From: Tretioscincus oriximinensis
Lineage: Eukaryota > Chordata > Lepidosauria > Squamata > Gymnophthalmidae
Direction of reading: 5' to 3'
Length of the DNA stretch: 64,000 bases
NCBI GenBank assembly: GCA_022410635.1
Contig: JAJVDF010000276.1
Location: 1,193,993 to 1,257,992, forward strand
In this document: positions 38,235 to 48,330 of the stretch, piece after piece
Layout of the letters: each line of letters starts with the position of its first letter
Position numbering within the stretch: position 1 is the stretch's first letter
The notes under the pieces: generated by a model
Database searches by the model: none
What the model was told of the DNA's origin: nothing
The model's input: the letters and a program-made list of their open reading frames with translations, nothing else
Translations under genes and position numbers: made by a program

Positions 38235-38510
38235 GTAAGTGGAGGAAAGACGCGGGGTGGGGACTGGTGTGTGTGTGTATTGGACCAACTGACCCTCGAC
38301 GCTTTTCTTTGCCAATTGCTCTCCCCCCTTCTCACCTCACCGTCCTAATGGGGCTTTGCGGCTTCTGCGCCTGCGCTTTGCGAAGCGTCAAAACCAAAAC
38401 ATCCTTTTACCTGCTGCGGGTGGTGGCGACAGAGGCAAGGGAGATTCCCCACCTCTCGACGGCTGTTCAGATGGAAGACAGCCTTGCTGTCTCCCAACAG
38501 CCTCCTTCTG

Positions 38511-38678
38511 CCCTGTGACTCTTATTCTTGGCCATATCTTGGAATAAGGAGTATGCTATTCACATGCTAGTGTAGACTATGGCAGGCCCCGAAGGGGGCC
38601 TGCCATAGTCTAAACTGGCATGTGGATAAGCCAATCTTTGCCCAAAGATATAACCCAGGATAAGGACCAGCCAGGGTG
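38511..38678. mobile_element. Hairpin-centred inverted-repeat element, copy B
   Basis: This has the same central hairpin as copy A (arms 38573-38590 and 38595-38612, identical 18-base sequence, GAAG loop), with flanking phrases CACATGCTAGTGTAGAC and AAACTGGCATGTGGATAAGC corresponding to copy A. The outer ends are more decayed. It sits about 280 bp after the REEP3 donor. Confidence 0.78.
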
Positions 38679-38888
38679 AAAAAATACACGAATTAAGAAG
38701 CGGCACCAAAGCAGCTTAGAAGTGGGGAGCATCCACACACCACAGCCACAAATGCACATTAAAAAGGCAGCAAATGCTGCTTTTACCAAATACATTTTGT
38801 GGTTTAGAGATAAGTGGAAACAGCAGCGATTTCTACGGGCTTCCATTTCCAGGACCCTTTTGAGCTGCCTTTTTCACTTGTATTTTAT

Positions 38889-39048
38889 ATACAGGGTGCT
38901 TCAAAAAATGTATACACACTGTGAACTTCCATAGAAAATCTATTTACTGTTCTACAAAGTTAAATTTCAGGAAATTTTCTATGGAAGTTCAAAGTGTGTA
39001 TACATTTTTTTGAAGCACCCTGTATGTACTTTTTTGAAGCACCCTGTA
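38889..39048. mobile_element. Mariner-type MITE with an extra terminal repeat
   Basis: TACAGGGTGCTTCAAAAAAT and TGTATACACACTGTGAACTT face their reverse complements across a 35-40 base centre (38890-39024), with TA at the borders. Directly after, a third copy of the right end (TTTTTTGAAGCACCCTGTA, 39030-39048) follows in the same orientation. No transposase is encoded. Confidence 0.88.
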
Positions 39049-39110
39049 TTGATCTCGCCCTATGCCCTGAAGTCTCATGAGGGTTTTACAATAAAATCAA
39101 TAGTGTAGGC
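39049..39110 (-). mobile_element. L2-like tail fragment abutting the MITE
   Basis: TCGCCCTATGCCCTGAAGTC then GGGTTTTACAATAAAATC resembles the antisense L2 tail at 3857-3900. The MITE appears to have inserted at its end. Confidence 0.5.
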
Positions 39111-39739
39111 AGAATTAAAATTCAATTATTATTTTAAAGCTAATAGTACTTGAAAAGGTAATATTTGAGAATTTAAAAACTATTTCTGTGGCAAGTATGA
39201 GGCTAATAGGATTAAGGATGTAAGTCAGAAATTGCTTACCCACAGAATACAGTATATCTTCATTGTCACTGGAGTTGTTTTGTAAAGTCTAAAAAGTTGC
39301 CCTTATTAGGTGATTTAAGAATCTGGGATTCGTTGTGAGCAAATTGCCCTATGTGCAGTTTTAATTTATGTGCTTGTTGTATTTATCATAATGTGGCAAT
39401 GGGGGTAGTGTTATTGAAAAAGTTGGTGGCTGAATTCCAAAGTGCTACAATTCAAATCAAGTGTGGGAGCTGTAGACTTAGTACAGTGAAACTGTGTAAA
39501 CAAACTTCTGAGAACATTGTTTTCGTAGATTCTTTGGTTTATGGATGTAAAATGTTTAGTTAGGATGATAATTAAATATTGCCAGACTATTTTTTGCAGA
39601 ATATTTTGCAGAATTTTTATTCCTGGGAATTTGATTTGGAGATCACATAACTCATGCACAGAATCATTTGCAATATATCAGTCAATGGATCCTGATAATT
39701 CTATTTCCTACTGGTGAGATTCAGTGGTGTTTGTTATAT

Positions 39740-39862
39740 AAGAACACAAGAGGAGCCCTGTTGAATCGGGCCACAGCCCATCTTGTCCAGCATTCTGTCT
39801 TACCAAGAAGAAGAAGGCAAAACCTTCACCTGTTCTTGACTCCTTGCAAATGGTCTTGCTTG
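39740..39862 (-). mobile_element. CR1 3' end
   Basis: AGAACACAAGAGGAGCCCTG, GGGCCACAGCCCATCTTGTC and CAGCATTCTGTCTTACC are the antisense CR1 terminus. Confidence 0.82.
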
Positions 39863-41980
39863 TTGCCAATTGTTTAATTTGCAGCTTGCCAAAAATGTCC
39901 AAAGGTACAGTGCTCTTCCCTTTAATGGTCTTCCCTTGGGTCCTCAAAGCTCTCAACTTTCTCTCCTATGCCTGTTGGAAAGAAACAAAATAAGAGAATG
40001 GAACCCATGGCCTGTCTTAAAATGCCAAATAATTCAAACACCTCAGAACTAAGCAAACACACAATTGTTCAGTGAGTAATCTAGAATACTGCATATCAGA
40101 AGCATCAGAGGGTGAGCTGCATGTAGCATTTTACAATTAGTACTTGTACATGAGTCGGTTTTTAAACTTGTGATCTCCATTGAATGCAAAAGGCCTCCAA
40201 AACAAGGTAAATGGCATACTAATTACATACTGTTGTCAAAAGAACTGTGTGGACTGCAGTCATCTTGAGTCAAACTTTACTTAGGGCAACATTACCTTTC
40301 GTTTTATTATTATGGTATTTCTTTCCTGTGTATTTTTGAATCCATAACTGAAATAAAATTTACAATTGTATTGTACTAAAAATTCTCTGGCTAAAAGAAA
40401 AAACATGTAGAAAATAAGGTTTTTTTGTAACATATAGAGCGTGTATTTTCCATGCTGTACAATTTTAATCTTTATATCTTTTATGACTTTTGTTCTTCTT
40501 GAGTGTTATAGGCTCATTGCTGACTGCATGGGTATTTCTACACAACTTTACTTGCAGAGATACAGAAGTAGTTTGTGATTGCATGTTTTTAAGGAGATTT
40601 CCCCTCTCAGCTCTCCAGGCAGTTTGCTCTACCTCTGGGCAGCAGTTACTCCCCTAAGTATTTGTACTATTGGGTTATGACAATCAGAATATGCTCCTCA
40701 GCAAGTCATCTGATTTCGGCATGAAAGATGCGTAGAACTGTGAATACAGAACTGACATGGCTAGTCCCATGACATTTATTTATTAATAATGATGATTATA
40801 ATAAGGACAGTTTTGAAGCTGCTTTTCCATTTTTGTTATCTGAAATTATGTACTGTTTTGGAAGCCTGATACAAAATCTCCATTTGTTTAAATTGCAGCT
40901 TAATCTGTGCAAGTGCCATTGACTATAAGTGGTTCACCGGCAGTAAGATTAAAGTGAAATTGGACTTCTATTTCTGTGTTTACCACAGATAAAGTTGTCC
41001 TCTTGTGAATATATGTTTCGGAACTAGTACTTTTAATATCAGTTGAAAAGCACAGGAAACAAGTTGGCTCAGATATTTAGAATTCTGTAACAGTCTAAAG
41101 TTGCAAGTTGCATGGCCATCTAAATTTCTATCACAATGTTTCTGAATAGCCAGTGTTCCATAGACCATAATAGATTTTGTATTTTGAGTAAGTAGAAGCT
41201 GTGTGTAAGGAAAATATTACGGAAGCATCATCTAAACACAAGTCATTTAATTTAGCATTCATGTCGTGTTGCTACCTGTTTATAAAAGCTTTACCTGTTA
41301 AAACAAACTTTCAGATGTGTAAAGATTACTCCACCCATCAGAATATTTATGCCTATGACAAAGGAAGAAATGTTGAATATGACAAGTCTTTTGCCCAAGG
41401 CAAACAGTTGTTCTTCCTTGTTGATTAAGTGAAATGTGTGGGTTTTCATTTTTTATTAAAGATGCAGCAGTAGCAAAAGCTGAAATATTTTTCTAAGAAC
41501 ATGACTGCTTATTAAAATTCATAAACATAAAAAAGTAAATTTTATAATTATATTTCAATGTATAGTCTTTATAAAAGTGCGATTATTCTGTGTTTTTCCC
41601 CACCTTTCAGTATAATGTGTCATAGAAACAGCCATGTCTCATAATTTCTTTTACTGTAAAATGCTAGTAAGGTTCTCCATCGTTCTTTTGTTCTTTAGTT
41701 GCCCTGCCTTTAGAAGTGAACTGAGTCTGGGTCAGATTCAGGGAATTAAGAAATTAGGGCCTACAATGGTAAGTGTGGAAATATTCTAAGGGCTCTATAC
41801 ACACGACTGATTAGTATCTCTATCAGAGAGTCATCTAGGTGATATCACTGCATGTTGTCATGGGTTGTTAGTGATCCACTCACCACAACCCTCCATTGAT
41901 GCGTTATTGTTGGGAATGGAGAAGTGACGATTCCGTGGCGGAGCCCCTTGGAATCTGCTCCCATTGCCTGTGTGATGCAG

Positions 41981-42016
<36 letters not shown>

Positions 42017-42034
42017 GCCAATCACTATATTCAC
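39863..42034. other. REEP3 intron sequence with a TAA microsatellite
   Basis: (TAA)n occupies about 41974-42015. A 70-base exon-like segment bounded by good splice-site sequences lies at 41699-41768 (see findings). Otherwise nothing was recognised. Confidence 0.5.
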
Positions 42035-42425
42035 TCTAAATATTCAAGATAGGATTAGATAAATTCAAGGAAGATAGGTGTATCAATAGCTATTAAGATG
42101 GAAAGGTAGTACAGGTGAAAACTCCATTATAAAGAACCCCAATATAACAACATTTGGGGTATAACAAATTTGAAAGTCCCAGTGGAATACTCATAAGAGT
42201 AATGTTGGTTACAATTGGTTTTGTTATAACAAAATTTCACTGTAACAAACAAATTCACCTTGACAAACTCCTTAACAGGGTTTCACCTGTATTCCTGAAA
42301 TGCCATTTGTAGGGAGTCAAGAACAGATGAGGTTTTGCCTTCTGCTTGAGAGAGCCCTAATGCAATTGGTGTGTCACTGTGTGAATTATGGCCTGCTTCA
42401 GGAGGGCTACTCTTGTATTCAGTGC
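42035..42425 (+). mobile_element. CR1 3' end interrupted by a MITE
   Basis: The left part (42045-42109; GATTAGATAAATTCAAGG, TATCAATAGCTATTAAGATG) and right part (42292-42420; ATTCCTGAAATGCCATTTGT, AATGCAATTGGTGTGTCACT) are consecutive pieces of one CR1 3' region. They are split by the element at 42110-42291. Confidence 0.8.
42110..42291. mobile_element. TA-flanked inverted-repeat element inside CR1
   Basis: The ends ACAGGTGAAA and TTTCACCTGT are exact inverted repeats, each bordered by TA. The subterminal sequences (TTATAAAGAAC versus TTCACTGTAACAAAC) are AT-rich. Size and ends fit a Tc1/mariner-type MITE. Confidence 0.85.
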
Positions 42426-44135
42426 TAGTGTTTCTCTATGCAAGTCATTGCTGTTATTGAGAAAAATACTGTTAAGGATTCTAGACTTGCACTAGTTTAG
42501 CATGGAAGTTGCCTTGGATTGGAGCCAGAATGTTGGACAAGAGACAACTTTACTTGGCTGCTTCTCAATAACAAGTATCAAAATTCTATTACTGCCCATT
42601 CTGGGCTTACATTTAAAATCAGGTCTGGATTTCCGTATCTTTAATTGCGATATCTGTGTTTTATCCGCAATACAAAATTCATCTTTAGGAAACCAGTCTG
42701 ATCTTATTTAACTGATTTAGATCTGTACAGCAACTCATAATACAGTGGTCCTGAAGATTTTTCTGATGAGAGCCGCTTGCAGATTGAAATCTTAATCTCT
42801 CCTAATGATTTATGTGTAACGTATTTTCTGTTATCACTATATAAATATGAAAGCCTATGAAAGTATTTCTAGTACTTCCTAGCTACTTGTGTCTTGTGAA
42901 GATAAACAGGAGGAGGAATAAAAGTAGAGTTACGGTAGATGTGAGATAATAGTTCCTTTACTCATAATTCGAAGATAAACTGCATTTTTGTGAGCTTCCA
43001 TCTTACCCTAACGGTGGAATTTAGGAGAAAAATACATGTTGGTTATCACTAAAAAGTAAATACAGATTGTGTTAATAATACAATTGTATTTTTGTAAGAA
43101 AGTTGCTTATATCTATTCAATTCCAAAGACAGATTTTAAATTGCTTATCGGGTCTTTATATTTCTTTCTTCTTTATATCCTACCTAACAGATTGTACATT
43201 CAGAATGCCTTATATTGTTGAGGAATAATTATCTTACTGTGTCATAGTAAGTTTCCTTACTTAAAAGTGATAGTGTGTTTTAAATCAGATACAACCAGTA
43301 ATGGATGTGAAGGACTATTTGTGGAAAATGTGAATGTCATTTTGTACATTTTAAATAGTCTAACTTTATTTTGGCCTGCACTTTTAGTGAAATTGTGCTG
43401 TATAATAAAATAAACCTTCCTCCCACACGTTGAACCACTTCTGTTTTGTCAAATGTTATGCATGGCTCTGATGATATCTGAAACTGATAGTTTGTCTAAA
43501 ATCAACTTTAAAGCATATATATTCTCTATTATCAACTTCTTCTCATATATATATAATATATATATTATATTTAACCCTTTTCTTTCTTGACATTGCAAGT
43601 TTTTCTTTCTTGACATTGCAAGCTCATTTATCCCAAATTATTGCTCTTACGTTGAAAATTTGCAAGGTTGGAAGCATTTTCCCTTGCTCTCCTCCTTCAG
43701 GCTCCTGTAGATAATATTTTCCCTGTTTCAGGTCAGAAAAGAAAATAGATTAAGCTCGTTTTTCAGGGCTGAAGAAGGTTTAAAAGTAGATTTGTGATCA
43801 GGACCAGTTTCAAGCTTGCGAAGAAACAAATCCATAAACTGAGAGCTCAGAAAGTGAGAACTACCTGGACGTGGATGCTATCTAAATAAATCAGTTATGG
43901 AAATATTGTATGATATGGAAGTAGTTGTTTTTTTGTCTTTTATAATCATGCCATAGTTTAGATGTAGGTTCTTCAACTTGGCAGCTATTTTTGCTTCTGT
44001 CTGGTCAATTACTTGTGGAGATTTCCAATCAATGTGATGCATTAGACAAGGAAATAAGGGAAATGAAAAGGGAGCTAAGGATCTCTCTCAGCCCCACCTA
44101 TTCCACAGGATGTTTGTTGTGGAGAAAGCAACAAA
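42426..44135. other. AT-rich intron sequence
   Basis: A 24-base phrase containing CTTTCTTGACATTGCAAG is tandemly doubled at about 43579-43622. An AT dinucleotide stretch is at 43545-43570. Nothing else was recognised. Confidence 0.45.
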
Positions 44136-44139
44136 AGCT

Positions 44140-44215
44140 ATATGCACCACCCTATGATAGGCCGCCCTGAGACCTTCGGGTATAGGGCGGGATAATACAA
44201 ATAAATAAATAAATA
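44140..44215 (+). mobile_element. L2-like LINE 3' tail
   Basis: GGCCGCCCTGAGACCTTCGG, GTATAGGGCGGGATAATAC and (AAAT)n form the plus-strand version of the tails at 3833 and 5665. Confidence 0.7.
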
Positions 44216-45264
44216 ATCTGGTAGGTATAGACAGAAAGAGAACATGAGAGATGGAGAAATGTGACAAGTTATAGAAAGCAAGAGTAGAACTACCAAGACC
44301 ACTTGCTTTGCATCAGAACAGAGAAGAAGCAGTCCAATTTTCTGGGAAATACTCAGAGACATGTCTCATGTGCAAAGCTTGGCTGGAACTAGTGAAATAC
44401 TTGAGCAGAAACAAGTTTGTCAAGTTTAAGGCAAACTAAACCATGTTTTCTTAATCCTTCCTTGAGGCTGAGCTACAAGACAGTTCTTGAGGTTGTAATA
44501 CAAAGAAGAAAGACTGTGCCCAGGGGGGCTTACATGGGATTGAAACTCTTTGGGGAGGAAAATAAGAACAATAAGCATTTGTTCCCTGAAAGTATAAGAC
44601 TTGTAAAATAAGTGTGAGAATAAAAGAGTGAGAATAGAGTACTTTTGGGAAGTTCCTCCCCTCACATACCTAGGGTTGTAGTCTTCTGCCAGTAAGCATG
44701 TTGATGAAATTATGATTGTTCATTGTAGAAAACTAAAAGTACTCTTAACTACAACAGAATGGATTTTCTCTTTTAAAAAGAACTGCAAAATGTTGGATTT
44801 GTTACTTGTGTACATAGCAGATATTAGCATGTATTTGAGACAAAGCAGTGCTCTCTCTTGACATATATGCAGTTTGACCTGTGGTCTGTTTTAAATTTCT
44901 GGGCAGAAACTGTCAACATATCTTGCATGTAGAGTTGCTTGTTTGACAGTTTCAAAGCCAGAGATTTTCCAGAGGAGTTTGTCACACTTAGCAAGAACAA
45001 AGCTGGAGCCCACATCCTTGCTTTTAGTCATATGCGTATCTGATCATAAAGGCAAGCCTGTTGCCACATGTAAGAAAACTTAAAACAAAGATCCTGTGTA
45101 CTTCTCCCCCTGAAGACATCCCATCATGTGGTCACTTGCAATAGATTTGATATAAGATCTACTCTCTTCTTATAATTGGATATCCTACAAAAAAAAGGAA
45201 AGAAGATTCATGCCATGAAAGGAATCTTCAAATTTGATGAAGGCTATGGGTAAGCTAATAGATG

Positions 45265-45412
45265 AGATACCCATTATAGCTGAAGTTTGCAGTTGCTCTA
45301 CTTCTGGTAGAATTTCTGTTTCTGGTTTCATGGTTCTTAGTTGTATGTTTGCCTGCTTTTCTATGCTGTTTTTCATGACGACAAGTGTTGCTTGTAAAAG
45401 CATGGGTGCCAG
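45265..45412 (+). repeat. Unclassified dispersed repeat, copy 2
   Basis: GAATTTCTGTTTCTGG, TTAGTTGTATGTTTGCCTGC, TTTTCTATGCTGTTTTTC and GACAAGTGTTGCTTGTAAAA correspond in order to copy 1 at 31640-31785. Confidence 0.5.
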
Positions 45413-48247
45413 GATTGCTCATAAGCAATCACCGCATCCACTGGAAACATGATTTCTGTCTTACTGCTTCACCAGAAGATGGCTCAGCAACCCATGTATA
45501 TATATATTTATTGTTTTGAAAAGAAACTACTCTTTCAAAAAAGGTTGCAACACATAAGTGAGTCACTAGTATGAACTGGCATATACTGCTTTTTTTTATA
45601 TAAAAAAACCTCTGTCAGGGATAGCATCCTTCTGTAGGAAACAACAGAGTAAAATTATTGACATGTTATGATCTTTGGTTGTTTACATGTTAGTGGCATC
45701 TGGGATTTGAATGCTTTAAAAAGGAAATACCAACTATTGGTCAAAATCTATAGAACATTCTGGAAGGAGCCAAAGCAAAAAGCCCATTGATTAAAGGGTC
45801 TGAGGCCACAGTGCAAAAGGGCTATGTTTTGGCCAGAAAGACACTCTGGTTCTGATAAGCCTGTTCACAGCATCCTGTTTGTAGCATTTTGGTTTTTATT
45901 TTTTATTTTTTTATTTTTTGGGGGTGGGGTGGGGGGTTAGCTTCACAACTTCCAGTAATGATTATTTACCCCTGATAGTTATTTTACAATAAGTGGCATA
46001 GCTGGTGACAGAACTCAGCCTACAGAAATTTATGTTTCCATATTGGAAACATAATGGACAGAACCTTAAATGTGGCTTGATTCAAACCTTTTCAAACAGT
46101 CTAGCAGTTCCCTAGTTCGCCAGGATGTGTGGATCTTGGATTCTCAGCACACATATGGAGCAGCCAAAAACTTTGGCCTTTGCTAGACTGACTTTCATCG
46201 TTGTAAGGCAATGAAGACTAGTTCTTTCAGTTATTGCTGTTATTCCCTGAAGATAGAATTAGGGAAGAATGCCTTTTCTGTGGCTTATATTCCATTCATT
46301 TGGCAGGAAGTGATACTTGACCCACAAGGCTGAAACCTACAAATGTATCCCCACCAATGGCCTAAGCCCGAATCCTTCCATCTGTTGCTTTGTTCTTTAG
46401 TCCTGAGTCCCTTTAACCAAAAAGGTGCGTCCCTTTTTAAACATTCAAATTCCAGGTAACATGTAAACAAGCAAAGGTCATAACTCAGCAATGTCAAAAG
46501 TTCAGAGTCCCTGTAATAGTATAACAGTTCACAATTTGGTTCAGAGAGAAAGAGGTGGTTTGATTCCATAACATTTTAAAAATTAAAGGGATTTTTAGTT
46601 CAATTTGGTTATCTTAATCATTTTGTGGAGAAAGTCGTATACATATACACAGTATTTGAAGCAAACTGAAAGGTTTGCTGTCAGAAGAGAGGAGTTGGAT
46701 AGAAAACTGAGAGATTACATAAAATGTAGCGAAAAGGGAAGATGGGAGATTGTAATAGAAAGCCTCTTTTTCTAATGCCTGTAAACTACTGAAATAAAAT
46801 TTGCTGTTGATTTTATGGTTGAAGAGGGCCAAGCTTGTGAGAGGAAACATCCCTGCCCTCTTTCTGTGGTTTGCTAATAGCATATTTTAGCATACTTTAG
46901 TTCATTACAAGCCTAAGACTGGAATTTATCAAGAGTGTACTTGCTTTATTTGTACTGTATTGTATTTTTGGTGTGCCACTAACTCTTCTGCTGTTTTGTT
47001 ATACTATTTGAAACTAATTTTAAAAACGTTAATGAAATAGTCAAACTTCATTAGTTACGTCTTCCATGCTGCCTGCCTGTCAAAGTAGAGGAGTAGAACC
47101 AAGAGGACTTAAGGACAGAGTCAAGGGAAATATGCTTATTGGCAGCAAACTAATTATTCCTAGTGGCATCTGGGGTGATCCCACCACAGCTGTGTCTTCC
47201 ATGCATGCGAACATGGGAGGGAGGCACTGTTTGTCTGCTTCCAAGATATAGCAGTGATAACATTTGAATGGAAGCTAACATGAAATTATGTAAACATTGC
47301 CTGCAAGCAATTTTTGCATGAAAAACTGGATACTGTGTAGACTTTGATCCAGACTGGTTTATCAATGTAAAGCAAAACTGAACTGTTGGAAGTTACTGAG
47401 TCACGCTGAATCAAGATCGACTTTACTATTACTCCATTTTAATTTTAAAGTGATTGTCTGATGATGGAAGCTCAAAATATAATGACTAGGTTTGGAAGGG
47501 AGCCAAATCATGGCACACCCTAATTCATATATTAAACCAAAGAAAGTTATTTTTTCTTCACTGCAGTTTTCTTCACAGGAGAATTTAAAGTTAGTAAGCA
47601 CCATATAATTTTTCATGATGTTAATTTGACTCATTCCTGTCTTCTCCAGGTCTAATGCTTCAGTCATGATTAAGGTGGAAGTTGTTGTATTTGTCATATG
47701 TTTTGTATTAGAATATGGTCTTAGGATATTGCATATGGTCATCATGGCTGTTAAGGGAAATATTCTTGCATGTTCAATTCTCTTAAATACATTAGGATGC
47801 ACTATGTTATATAGCAGTTGTGTCAGCAGTTTAAGCATTCATCTATAAATATGCAAGGATAGCATCTTCACTATTAGGTGCTTTCTTTTTAGGTTGCGGT
47901 TTGTGTAAATTGGGAATTGCTAAAGCATAGCTCCCTATGAAATGTACAAGATGCTGAGATGCTTTATATATGCATCAGCACTTTTATATATGCACCAGCA
48001 CTCTTAAACAAGAGTCCTGAAAGTATTAGCAGATGGTGTTGTAATGCCATGTTAGGATTATACCTGTTTGTTATTTGTACTAATTGAAATTGTCATTCAG
48101 GTTGAAAGCTGGGAGTATGATGAAACAAGATGACTGGAAGCTTTGCTTTTACCTGATTGGATTGAACGTCAATTCATTACATGCCAGGATAAGATTTACA
48201 TATGCAAAAGTTGTCATATTTCTGCTGCTCTCCGCTCATTGAAATGA
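45413..48247. other. AT-rich intron sequence
   Basis: A perfect 11-base-arm hairpin (TTATGTTTCCA/TGGAAACATAA) is at about 46030-46054. A T-rich and G-rich patch is at 45895-45938. No exon was recognised; the 145-codon minus frame (47401-47838) has no recognised similarity. Confidence 0.45.
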
Positions 48248-48330
48248 ACAAGAAGAACTGGTTTTTTATACCCTGCTTTTCTCACCTGAAGGCACACAAA
48301 GTGGCTTTAAGCAGCCTTTAAAAAAATTGC
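48248..48330 (+). mobile_element. Fragment of the GAAGAACTGGGTTCTT repeat
   Basis: AAGAAGAACTGGTTTTTTAT, CCCTGCTTTTCTCACCTGAA and AAAGTGGCTTTAAGCAGCC follow the order of the copies at 12612 and 55090. Confidence 0.65.

Larger units (their letters stand above)
37899..38246 (+). repeat. 174-bp exact tandem duplication carrying REEP3 exon 1
   Basis: Unit 1 is 37899-38072 and unit 2 is 38073-38246. I compared them by eye and saw no mismatch. Each unit contains 5' UTR, the ATG, 32 coding bases and the GTAAGT donor. Unit 1 starts at the first base after the run of Ns, which suggests a false duplication left when two contig ends were joined. A recent true duplication cannot be excluded. Confidence 0.93.
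36640..38480 (+). promoter_or_regulatory. REEP3: CpG-island promoter of REEP3, possibly bidirectional
   Basis: A sharp rise in GC and CpG begins near 36640 and fades after REEP3 exon 1. Visible promoter motifs are an NRF1-like palindrome (GCATGCGC, 37529-37536), a CCAAT box (about 37596-37600), a GC box (GGGAGGGGGCGTGG region, 37612-37626) and a YY1-like CAGCCATTT (37762-37770). The order CCAAT, GC box, YY1, then the coding exon fits plus-strand initiation around 37650-37800. A CT-dinucleotide run (37453-37480) and a GCC run (37485-37510) lie in the left half. The long frames here (36834-37538 minus, 36798-37367 and 36997-37647 plus) look like low-complexity GC-rich frames, not proteins. In human the annotated JMJD1C span reaches the REEP3 start (from memory), so a second minus-strand JMJD1C promoter could also lie here. 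Confidence 0.8.

Noticed and set aside
40890..40950. Apparent splice acceptor followed by a short open stretch, considered as REEP3 exon 2
   Set aside because: The codons do not match the conserved REEP continuation in any frame and stop early.
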